Source: DASPJL01 sp035628645
GTDB lineage: Bacteria; Bacteroidota; Bacteroidia; Cytophagales; Cyclobacteriaceae
DNA: 24,417 bases
Direction of reading: 5' to 3'
NCBI GenBank assembly: GCA_035628645.1
Contig: DASPJL010000201.1
Coordinates: 1-24,417 of the forward strand
The notes beneath the pieces were generated by a model. That model made no database searches, was not told the DNA's origin, and saw nothing but the letters and a program-made list of their open reading frames with translations. Below, in pieces: positions 1 to 6,888 of this stretch. The translations under genes and the position numbers were made by a program. Numbering within the stretch: the stretch's first letter is position 1; each line of letters begins with the position of its first letter.

Positions 1-699
1 GCCGTGTTAAGGATTGAAAGATTTTGGTCAATGAAAGAAGAGCAGGATTATAAAGATTTTCTTAAAAAAACATTTAAGGAGCTGAAAAACAGAAATATTG
101 AGAACCTCATCCTGGATTTAAGAAATAATGAAGGAGGTGAAGAAACCTATGGCATTTTACTATACAGCTACCTTACCGACAAGCCCTTTCATTATTATAA
201 GAAAATAACAGTTGCTCAAAAAAAGAAAATTACAGTAGATGCCTATCTACCTAAGTTTTATGGGATATACAAGCTCCTCTTCTTAAAGAAATCCGGATCT
301 GAATATCAATTCAAATTAGCAAAATTCACAAAGAAATATAACCCGCAACAAAATGCATTTAAAGGCAAAGTATATACCTTAATAAATGGCAATAGCTTTT
401 CTGTAACTACTGAGTTTTCATCAATACTTCACAACAATAAAAGATCAACATTTATTGGCAGGGAAACAGGCGGAGCGTATTATGGAGATAACAGCGGCGT
501 ATTTGGTATTGTAGTACTTCCTGAATCCAAACTGGTAATGGGCATTCCAATGCTTGCGTTTTATAGTAATGTTGCTGATTACCCATACCCAGACCGTGGA
601 ATCATTCCTGATCACATCATTACCCCAACCATTGAAGATATTATCCAGGAAAAGGACCCCGAAATGATATTTACCCTGGAGTTGATCAATAAAGATTAA
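1..699 (+). CDS. S41-family (C-terminal processing-like) peptidase, C-terminal part
   Basis: The reading frame is open from the first base, so the 5' end lies outside the window; 232 codons plus the stop remain. The visible part is a typical S41 catalytic core. Counting the GTG at base 4 as residue 1, a strand ending in LILDLRNNEGG (35-45) matches the conserved 'DLRxNxGG' segment. LINGNSFSVTTEF (126-138) matches the nucleophile region, with Ser133 as the probable catalytic serine. The usual nearby lysine is not obvious, and the segment differs from the classic GSASASE form, so this is a divergent member, perhaps of the tricorn/interphotoreceptor retinoid-binding-like branch common in Bacteroidota. 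The tail contains the DRGIIPDH motif, the 'GxxPD' segment seen at the end of S41 domains. Family members cleave unfolded or C-terminal regions of envelope proteins. Any signal peptide or PDZ domain would be upstream and cannot be seen. Confidence 0.82.
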   Translation, partial: AVLRIERFWSMKEEQDYKDFLKKTFKELKNRNIENLILDLRNNEGGEETYGILLYSYLTDKPFHYYKKITVAQKKKITVDAYLPKFYGIYKLLFLKKSGSEYQFKLAKFTKKYNPQQNAFKGKVYTLINGNSFSVTTEFSSILHNNKRSTFIGRETGGAYYGDNSGVFGIVVLPESKLVMGIPMLAFYSNVADYPYPDRGIIPDHIITPTIEDIIQEKDPEMIFTLELINKD

Positions 700-752
700 T
701 CACAGCGTTTATTTAGCACTACCCAGATATTTTGGCTTCCGTATGGGGTCCA

Positions 753-777
753 TCTGAATTTATTTCAGCTTCTTATT
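753..777. repeat. REP-like palindromic repeat, copy 1
   Basis: CTGAATTTATTTCAG (754-768) is an inverted repeat with arms CTGAA/TTCAG. It is followed by CTTCTTATT. The same palindrome and 3' flank recur near 948, so this is a dispersed element and not a chance dyad. Short elements built on GCTGAA...TTCAGC are, as I recall, common between Bacteroidota genes; that is background knowledge and was not tested here. Confidence 0.6.
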
Positions 778-947
778 CCTAGCCTGGCTGCTTTAATACT
801 AATACTATGCAGCTTTGTCTTTTTGTAAAAATATTGTAATCTGGCTAACTAAAACTAGAGCCTTTATTACATAAGTGTTTCAAGTTCTTCCCAGGAAAAC
901 AAGAGTATGGTCAGTCATTTTTTGCTTTCCAACTTTGAGTGCGTCTA

Positions 948-972
948 GCTGAATTTATTTCAGCTTCTTGTT
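948..972. repeat. REP-like palindromic repeat, copy 2
   Basis: GCTGAATTTATTTCAGC (948-964) has perfect 6-bp arms around TTTAT. It is followed by TTCTTGTTG, close to the flank of copy 1 about 195 bp upstream. Both copies are in the same orientation. It lies between two convergent genes, a usual place for REP-like elements. Confidence 0.6.
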
Positions 973-1072
973 GCAAGCCTCTTTAGCTAAGAGTTGCCAC
1001 ATTTTATCAAATTTTAGAACATTCTCCATTTAGGACGATCTAAGGCTTGGTTACCAAATCATTTCATTCAAA

Positions 1073-1144
1073 AATCCCAATAATTGCACCCCTTCCATAA
1101 ATTCAGGTTCTGACAAACAATAATCCCATCACCCCAATTCTGAC
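1073..1144. repeat. Dispersed AATCC...TTCTGAC element, degenerate tandem pair
   Basis: The second half (1122-1144) matches 18422-18444 at about 21 of 23 positions, including the identical run TCACCCCAATTCTGAC at 1129-1144. The first half (1073-1116) runs from AATCCC to TTCTGACAA and looks like a degraded earlier copy. The element ends exactly at the base before the dnaE2 stop codon. The other copy lies 28 bp beyond the stop of the ThuA-fusion gene, so both sit at 3' ends of minus-strand genes. Confidence 0.5.
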
Positions 1145-4100
1145 CTACTTAAAATTCCTTCCCTCAGGAAAAATCTTGCCTTGAATGATTTTATGCTCTT
1201 CTTTGCCTTTAGTGGATGAAACTGGTTCAGTGGTTTCATCAGACCGGGACATGGGTTTTAGTGTGAGCTCGTCACTCTTTGCCATGCCTAAATGTGAAAG
1301 TAGTTTGGAATAATTGAAACACTTTCTCACTATCACATGTATCACCTCCCCTTCTTTTTGTACCTGGCCTTCCACCATCAACAACTTTGACTGGATAATC
1401 TCTTTGCGGTATTGATCGAAGAGTTTATGAAAAACGACAAGGTTCATAGTTCCTGTTTCGTCTTCAATGGTGATAAAGCAAACTCCCTTTGCTGTTCCGG
1501 GCCGTTGCCTTACAAGAACCAGTCCTGCGACTTTTACAATTCTTCCGTGGTTAACTTCCGGCAATTGTGAAGCAGCAAGCACATTAAAATGATGAAGCTT
1601 TTCCCTGACAAAACTTACGGGATGAGCCTTTACAGATAAAGAGGTAGTCGCATAGTCATAAACAACATGTTCTGATAATTTCATTTCAGGCAGCTCAATT
1701 TGTTCTTCAGCCGCATCTTTCGATGGAGTTGAAAAAATTGATCCGGGAAGATCCTTTGAAGATACCTCCCACAATGCCCTTCTCCTATCATAGCCCATGG
1801 AACGAAAAGCATCGGCATCGGCTAATTTTTCCAGGGTAATTTCAGATAGTCCTACTTGTCGAAGTTCGTTCATGGTAGTATAAACTTTCTTTCTTTTCTC
1901 CACCAAGATTCTGATCTCTTCCTCTCTGATGCCTTTAATTTGACGAAAGCCCAAACGAAGGGCATGATACTTGCCTGACTTTGTCTCCAGCTTGTTGTCC
2001 CAATCCGATTCATTAACATCAATAGGCCGCACTACAACACCATGATTTTTTGCATCAATTACTATCTGCGCAGGTTGATAAAAGCCCATGGGCATACTGT
2101 TGAGTAGTGCACAAGCAAATACATCAGGATAGTAGCATTTGATCCAGGAAGATACATACACCAATAAGGCAAAACTTACCGCATGGCTTTCGGGAAATCC
2201 GTAACTTCCGAAGCCTTCTAGTTGCCGGAACACACGTTTGGCATATTCTTCAGTGTAACCATTGTCAATCATACCTTTAATTAATTTTTTCTCGAAAAAA
2301 GAGATCTTTCCTTTTGCCTTGAAAGTAGCCATACTCCTTCGCAACTCATCCGCTTCGGTAGGGGTAAAACCTGCAGCGACGATGGCAATTTTCATTGCTT
2401 GCTCCTGGAAAAGCGGAACTCCAAGTGTCCGCTTTAAAATTTCCTCTAATTTTTTGGATGGATACTCTACGGGTTCAAGTCCATTTCTTCTCTTCAGGTA
2501 AGGATGCACCATATCTCCCATGATAGGGCCGGGACGAACAATCGCTACTTCAATAACAAGGTCATAGAAGCACGTCGGTTTTAGCCTTGGCAGCATGGAT
2601 TGTTGAGCGCGGCTTTCAATCTGGAAAACACCTATGGTATCTGCATGGCTTACCATCTCATATACTGCTGGATCATCCTGGGGGATGTTCGCTAACGTAA
2701 GATCAAGATTGTAGTGCGCTTTTGCCAGGTCAAAAGCTTTCCGAATACAGGTGAGCATTCCCAGCGCCAATACATCAATCTTTAAAAACTTAAGCGTTTC
2801 AATATCGTCCTTGTTCCATTCTATATTGGTTCGGTCTTGCATACGTGCATTAAGCACCGGACATAAATCAGATATTTTTCCTTCTGTAATCACAAATCCT
2901 CCGGTATGTTGACCTAGTTGGCGGGGGAAGCCCATAAACTGTTCGGTAAGCTGCAACACTTTCCTAATTGTCGGATCATCCGGATTTATTCCCTGGCTAA
3001 TAATTCGATCTCTATCAAAGCCCTCCTCCGAAAAACTCCAGATCAAACCCGAAAGACGCGTGATCACATCCACTGACAAACCCATTGCTTTGCCTACATC
3101 CCTGATGGCTCCTTTGTGATGCTGTTGGGTTACCGTAGCGACAATTGCGGCTCTGTCCCTACCATACTTTCTGTAGATGTATTGCATCACTTCTTCACGC
3201 CTTTCATGTTCAAAATCCACGTCAATATCAGGTGGTTCATTCCGGGCAGAAGAGATAAACCGCTCAAAAAGCAAATCAAATTTTGAAGGATCCACAGAGG
3301 TGATTCCCAGACAATAGCAAATGGTAGAATTGGCAGCGGATCCTCTTCCCTGACAAAGAATATTTTGTTCTCGGGCATAGCGCACAATATCATAAACCGT
3401 GAGAAAGTATTCCGCATAATTCATCTCTTTTATGAATTTTAGTTCATAAAGAATATTGGTTTTGACTTTTTCGGGAATTTGGTCTTTATAGTGCTCCTGT
3501 GCCCCTCGCCAGGTTAAAAAGGTGAGCTCCTCCTGTGGGGTTCGGCCGTCCGTGGTAACTTCCTTTGGGTATTGGTATTTTAATTCATCAAGTGAAAATG
3601 TACAGGCTTCGGCAATCAATTCGGTTTGTCTGATGGCATCAGGGTATTGCCTGAACAACCGGTGCATTTCATCAATGGGCTTCAAATACCGTTCTGCGTT
3701 GGGATGCAAACGAAAACCTGCATTGTAGATCGTACATTTTTCTCTAACGCAGGTAACGATATCTTGTAGTTCTCTTCGTCCGGGATTATGATAATGCACA
3801 TCATTGGTTGCTACCATCGGAACCTCAAACTTTGCCATTATTTCTGAAATCCGGTAAAGATGTTTGGCATCATGGCCGTTATAGCTTCTGGAAGCAGCGA
3901 TATACAAATGTTCGCCAAATGCTTTCTTATATTCAGCTACCGTTTTTGTGAAAGAATCTTCAAAATCAAAAGTGGAATTTAAGGAGCATGGTGGTATAAT
4001 AATGAATTTGGAATCTTTCGCATGCTGATAAACATCTTCCTTAAACAATTCACATTTTCCTTTCTCCGTACGAAGGTTTCCAGTGGTAAGCAAATTGGAT

Positions 4101-4363
4101 ATTTTGGAATAGCCCTGAATATTAGTTGGGTAGGCCAAAAGACTTGCTCCATCCTTCAAATCCAACCGACACGCAGGAATAATGCGAATTCCTGATTTCT
4201 TTGCAGCACCATGCGCCCGGACAATTCCTGCAAGACTATTTCTATCAGTGATGGCAATTGCTTTATAGCCTAATTTAGAAGCTTCTTCCACAAATTCTTC
4301 CGGATGTGAGGCACCCCTAAGAAAACTGAAGTTGGTTGTAATTTGTAATTCTACATAAGACAT
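1145..4363 (-). CDS. dnaE2: Error-prone DNA polymerase III alpha subunit, DnaE2/ImuC
   Basis: The protein has 1072 residues, the usual DnaE2 length. It is the catalytic polymerase of the mutasome, extending DNA past lesions with help from ImuA and ImuB. The N-terminus (1-270) is a PHP domain with the DnaE2-typical NFSFLRGASHPEEF. The C-family polymerase core follows. The catalytic aspartates are Asp381 and Asp383 in PDIDVDF (378-384), with Asp530 in FLKIDVL as the third. A PGPIMGDMVHPYL stretch lies near 611-623. A helix-hairpin-helix-like section and an OB fold (about 940-1015) complete it, and the C-terminus IFPEGRNFK resembles the family tail. The gene is the last of imuA-imuB-dnaE2, 74 bp after imuB. 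The ATG at 4363 fits the family N-terminus. No truncation or lost catalytic residue is seen. Confidence 0.96.
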   Translation of the reverse strand: MSYVELQITTNFSFLRGASHPEEFVEEASKLGYKAIAITDRNSLAGIVRAHGAAKKSGIRIIPACRLDLKDGASLLAYPTNIQGYSKISNLLTTGNLRTEKGKCELFKEDVYQHAKDSKFIIIPPCSLNSTFDFEDSFTKTVAEYKKAFGEHLYIAASRSYNGHDAKHLYRISEIMAKFEVPMVATNDVHYHNPGRRELQDIVTCVREKCTIYNAGFRLHPNAERYLKPIDEMHRLFRQYPDAIRQTELIAEACTFSLDELKYQYPKEVTTDGRTPQEELTFLTWRGAQEHYKDQIPEKVKTNILYELKFIKEMNYAEYFLTVYDIVRYAREQNILCQGRGSAANSTICYCLGITSVDPSKFDLLFERFISSARNEPPDIDVDFEHERREEVMQYIYRKYGRDRAAIVATVTQQHHKGAIRDVGKAMGLSVDVITRLSGLIWSFSEEGFDRDRIISQGINPDDPTIRKVLQLTEQFMGFPRQLGQHTGGFVITEGKISDLCPVLNARMQDRTNIEWNKDDIETLKFLKIDVLALGMLTCIRKAFDLAKAHYNLDLTLANIPQDDPAVYEMVSHADTIGVFQIESRAQQSMLPRLKPTCFYDLVIEVAIVRPGPIMGDMVHPYLKRRNGLEPVEYPSKKLEEILKRTLGVPLFQEQAMKIAIVAAGFTPTEADELRRSMATFKAKGKISFFEKKLIKGMIDNGYTEEYAKRVFRQLEGFGSYGFPESHAVSFALLVYVSSWIKCYYPDVFACALLNSMPMGFYQPAQIVIDAKNHGVVVRPIDVNESDWDNKLETKSGKYHALRLGFRQIKGIREEEIRILVEKRKKVYTTMNELRQVGLSEITLEKLADADAFRSMGYDRRRALWEVSSKDLPGSIFSTPSKDAAEEQIELPEMKLSEHVVYDYATTSLSVKAHPVSFVREKLHHFNVLAASQLPEVNHGRIVKVAGLVLVRQRPGTAKGVCFITIEDETGTMNLVVFHKLFDQYRKEIIQSKLLMVEGQVQKEGEVIHVIVRKCFNYSKLLSHLGMAKSDELTLKPMSRSDETTEPVSSTKGKEEHKIIQGKIFPEGRNFK

Positions 4364-4409
4364 AAACTTTTTCTAATATAAGATTCAACAGCACTAAAAC
4401 TGCTCATTG

Positions 4410-4432
4410 CTGATACCTGACCCCTGATACCT
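4410..4432. repeat. Short tandem repeat between imuB and dnaE2
   Basis: CTGATACCT occurs at 4410-4418 and again at 4424-4432, a 14-bp period with GACCC between the copies. It fills part of the 74-bp gap between imuB and dnaE2, inside the presumed operon transcript. The function is unknown; it may be a dispersed intergenic repeat. Confidence 0.4.
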
Positions 4433-4437
4433 TATTC

Positions 4438-5937
4438 TCAAGAAAAAAAACCATGAATAAACCACTGGAAAGTCTGATCATAATGTCCTAATCTAAAGAG
4501 CCAATAGCGCCGACCCTCTTCATCCTCTACATGATAATAGTCGCGATGCTGTCCCTGTTGGATCCACCATTCCTGCTCAATCCGTTCCGGCCCATCTGCT
4601 TTTATAATTTTGTGTACTTTTCCTTTGTATCTGAAAAGCATAGGCGGATAATCAGGAATGGGTGCTGCTACTACGATCGATTCAGGATCCTTTAACACCT
4701 GCAATGGCCTCAATTTATCCTCACACCAGAAGAAGGTTGTTAATTTTTCCTGCAAGGAAGAGGCGGGTTTAAAGGAACGCTCCGGCCAATAATGTTCATC
4801 AGGCACATACCTGTTAATGCATTCCTTGCCAAACTTGACAGATAATTTGTCGATCAGTTCAGCCAACCGTTCATCCTCCAATCCACCGGAAGCATCCCAT
4901 AGTTTTTTTTGTTTAGGAAGATGGTCTTCAACTTTTGGGGCTTCCAGGACAAATAATTCAATTCCCAAATCAGGTTCAATCGAGGAAAGTTTTATTTCGA
5001 ACAATTTAAAAAGGTGCTCCATTGAGAGGGAGGGAGAATTTGTTTCAATGGCTATCTGCTCCACTTTTCCATCTACACGGTAACATTTAAATTGGGCGGT
5101 ACGAAGTCCTTTTTGCTCTTGAACAAGGCGAAGACATAATTTCTTTAATAACTCCTTTAAGGCTATTTCTATACCGGTAAGAGTGGCAATGGATTCAATA
5201 CATGGCAAGCGTTCCTGATACGGTTCAATGGGTTGAACAGGTGTAATCATCTCTATCTGATAACCTAAAGCTTTGTCCAGTTGAGAGATAAATTGAGGTC
5301 CAAACCGTCTTCTCAGTGAAGGGCGAGGCATATTGATGAATTGCCCGATTTCATGAAGCCCTAACTTGTGCAAACGGTCGATGGTTTCCGATTCCAGTCG
5401 AAGCGCTTCAGGAGGTAAGAAAAGCAAAGCTTCCAAATTTGCTTCTTTCTCAACAATCAAAGGTTCTTTTCCAAATCGTGCCATGCCCCAGGCAATACCA
5501 ATAGTGTCGGCAATGGCAACACGTACATCATAACCTCTGTTTTGAAGTTTCTTCACAATGTCTGCAAGGTAATCTTCCTCACCACCCCAAAGATGAGGAC
5601 ACCCTGAAACGTCCAGCAAAAGACCATCCGGTGAATCAATACCCACAATGGGTGTAAAGCGAATGCACCATTCAGCCAGACGATTAAGAAGTTTTAAGGG
5701 AAGATCGGATTGGTCGTCTATAATTTCAAGTTCCGGAATAATAGCCTTTGCATCAGCAAGCGGCATTCCTTTGGATATTCCCTTTTGCTCAGCCACAACA
5801 TTAGTAGAAGTGATTACCATCCTTCCATGAGAAGAGGTTCGTAAAACAAAGGGTAATTTTTTCAGGTGAGGTTGGCGGAGTGAAAACCAGTCCGTTGATA
5901 AATGCGGGAACCATATCGAAACAAAGCGGGCTGACAT
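4438..5937 (-). CDS. imuB: ImuB, catalytically inactive Y-family polymerase-like mutasome subunit
   Basis: ImuB bridges ImuA, DnaE2 and the sliding clamp during translesion synthesis. The start is placed at the ATG at 5937, giving 499 residues. It begins MSARFVSIWFPHLSTDWF, the family N-terminus, and lies 4 bp after the imuA stop with AGGA at a suitable distance upstream. An upstream in-frame ATG at 6009 would overlap imuA by 68 bp and add a non-conserved leader. The fold is Y-family (about 1-330), but polymerase acidic residues are missing: SIWFPHL replaces the D-x-D start, and GLLLDVSGC stands where SIDEAYLD is expected. This is normal for ImuB. QKKLW (343-347) fits a clamp-binding motif (Q-x-x-L-aromatic). 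The C-terminal WWIQQGQHRDYYHVEDEEGR segment resembles the conserved ImuB tail implicated in partner binding. Confidence 0.94.
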   Translation of the reverse strand: MSARFVSIWFPHLSTDWFSLRQPHLKKLPFVLRTSSHGRMVITSTNVVAEQKGISKGMPLADAKAIIPELEIIDDQSDLPLKLLNRLAEWCIRFTPIVGIDSPDGLLLDVSGCPHLWGGEEDYLADIVKKLQNRGYDVRVAIADTIGIAWGMARFGKEPLIVEKEANLEALLFLPPEALRLESETIDRLHKLGLHEIGQFINMPRPSLRRRFGPQFISQLDKALGYQIEMITPVQPIEPYQERLPCIESIATLTGIEIALKELLKKLCLRLVQEQKGLRTAQFKCYRVDGKVEQIAIETNSPSLSMEHLFKLFEIKLSSIEPDLGIELFVLEAPKVEDHLPKQKKLWDASGGLEDERLAELIDKLSVKFGKECINRYVPDEHYWPERSFKPASSLQEKLTTFFWCEDKLRPLQVLKDPESIVVAAPIPDYPPMLFRYKGKVHKIIKADGPERIEQEWWIQQGQHRDYYHVEDEEGRRYWLFRLGHYDQTFQWFIHGFFS

Positions 5938-5941
5938 CTTA

Positions 5942-6670
5942 TTATCCTGCTTTTTGCTTTTGTTGTTCAATAAAGAGCGGAAATTTTTGAAGAGGAACAA
6001 ATCTTCCATCTTTCCATTGAATATCCCAGCTTCCTGGTTTTCCGTTTCGGATTTTTAACAACTCAACTCTCCACGCAGGAAACCCGACTCCCGGAAGATC
6101 AATGCTCTCGCTGCTTAAATGACTGATCTTCCATCGGGATATACAAGCAGTGGTACCGAGGTTACGGGAATTTTGACGAAGTATAAAACCTGTCACCTGG
6201 CTTTGTTCTACTGCCAGTTGCAACCGCCTGGAAGCTGTAAAACTAAGGTCCTTGACCTCTCCTATAACAGCGTTTATTGCAGCACATTTCAGCGCTTCAT
6301 CCATTGCTTCCAATACTTCCTTTTCCTTTTTAAGGTCAATGAAGATAAAATGGTCTGGCTGTAAACCAAAATGTTTTAATGCAGGTGGAAAAAGTGTTCG
6401 AGAAGCGCTAATCCAAAGCCCTGTTCCTCCATCTTTCATTAAAAGCGATAACAATCCGGAAACAAAACCACTAGTAGATGCAGTATCTTCGTTACTTGCT
6501 GAAATAAATTCATGTATACACCCTACAGGAAAAGTGGCATTAGGAAAAGCATTATTTATTGCGCCAAGACCAACTTCCGCTGCAGGACTTCCTAATGATT
6601 TTAATCCCTGCATTCGAAGAATTGAACCCTGTAATTCACCAATTAATTTAGCTTTTTCTACTAACAGCAT
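5942..6670 (-). CDS. imuA: ImuA, RecA-like mutasome accessory protein
   Basis: The protein has 242 residues and is the first gene of the cassette. ImuA is a RecA-fold protein that works with ImuB and DnaE2. The motif FPVGCIHEFISA (47-58) corresponds to the RecA-like 'G.i.E..g' region. No GxxGxGKT Walker A is present where one would be expected (SNEDTASTSGF), which I understand to be usual for Bacteroidota ImuA. Later segments TGLWISASRTLFPPAL and SFTASRRLQLAVEQS fit the family pattern. The stop overlaps the imuB leader region and leaves 4 bp between the genes, indicating coupled translation. Transcription probably starts from the TATATTTG box at 6693-6700. Assignment rests on the pattern and on the neighbours imuB and dnaE2. 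Confidence 0.9.
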   Translation of the reverse strand: MLLVEKAKLIGELQGSILRMQGLKSLGSPAAEVGLGAINNAFPNATFPVGCIHEFISASNEDTASTSGFVSGLLSLLMKDGGTGLWISASRTLFPPALKHFGLQPDHFIFIDLKKEKEVLEAMDEALKCAAINAVIGEVKDLSFTASRRLQLAVEQSQVTGFILRQNSRNLGTTACISRWKISHLSSESIDLPGVGFPAWRVELLKIRNGKPGSWDIQWKDGRFVPLQKFPLFIEQQKQKAG

Positions 6671-6692
6671 GACTCAATCTTCTTTTAGAAAG

Positions 6693-6700
6693 CAAATATA
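6693..6700 (-). promoter_or_regulatory. Bacteroidota-type -7 box for the imuA operon
   Basis: On the minus strand the sequence is TATATTTG, an exact match to the TAnnTTTG -7 consensus. It lies 22 bp upstream of the imuA ATG, leaving a very short leader. A direct repeat TATACTA-AT-TATACTA (plus strand 6697-6712) overlaps it and may be a regulator site. I saw no convincing -33 TTG at the usual distance. Confidence 0.5.
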
Positions 6701-6720
6701 CTAATTATACTAGATTTTAA

Positions 6721-6735
6721 ACTAAATTATTTAGT
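6721..6735. promoter_or_regulatory. 15-bp palindrome in the imuA/rhomboid divergent region
   Basis: ACTAAATTATTTAGT is a perfect inverted repeat with 7-bp arms around one T. It lies 50 bp upstream of the imuA start and just upstream of its -7 box, so it could be a repressor operator, for example for an SOS-type regulator. The region is AT-rich, and a chance palindrome cannot be excluded. Confidence 0.35.
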
Positions 6736-6840
6736 AAATAAGAATTAAAAAAAGTTTTTGGAAGGCTTATTATTTTAAGTGAGAAGATTTTAAGATTTTC
6801 CAAAAAATATACAATGAAACCAATTAGAGGTAATAGACAA

Positions 6841-6880
6841 TAAACTTCTCCAAATAAGTATTATTTTGGCGGAGAATTTA
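6841..6880 (+). promoter_or_regulatory. Leader hairpin pairing the rhomboid gene's ribosome site
   Basis: TAAACTTCTCC (6841-6851) can pair with GGAGAATTTA (6871-6880) with one bulged C. The inner bases AAATAA and TTATTTT extend the helix towards a small loop, with a GGC bulge. The 3' arm carries GGAGAA, the only Shine-Dalgarno-like sequence before the TTG start at 6889, so the folded RNA would hide it. It could instead be a DNA operator if transcription begins inside it. Confidence 0.4.
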
Positions 6881-6888
6881 AAAACAAC

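Larger units (their letters stand above)
700..1144. other. Intergenic region without a gene
   Basis: This lies between the S41 peptidase stop and the dnaE2 stop, so it is the 3' end of two convergent genes. I see no credible coding frame. It holds two copies of a short palindromic repeat (around 754 and 948) and a degenerate AATCC...TTCTGAC element at 1073-1144. No clear intrinsic terminator with a U-tract is visible. Confidence 0.7.

Noticed and set aside
3187..3417. Open frame on the minus strand inside dnaE2, and many similar frames elsewhere
   Set aside because: These are shadows of conserved genes in other frames and have no recognisable domain or ribosome site.
5938..6009. Longer N-terminus for ImuB from the ATG at 6009
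   Set aside because: It would overlap imuA by 68 bp and add 24 non-conserved residues; the ATG at 5937 gives the family N-terminus and follows AGGA.
1145..6670. Phage or plasmid origin for the polymerase cassette
   Set aside because: All three genes are intact and match the chromosomal imuA-imuB-dnaE2 layout, and no integrase, transposase or att-like repeat flanks them.
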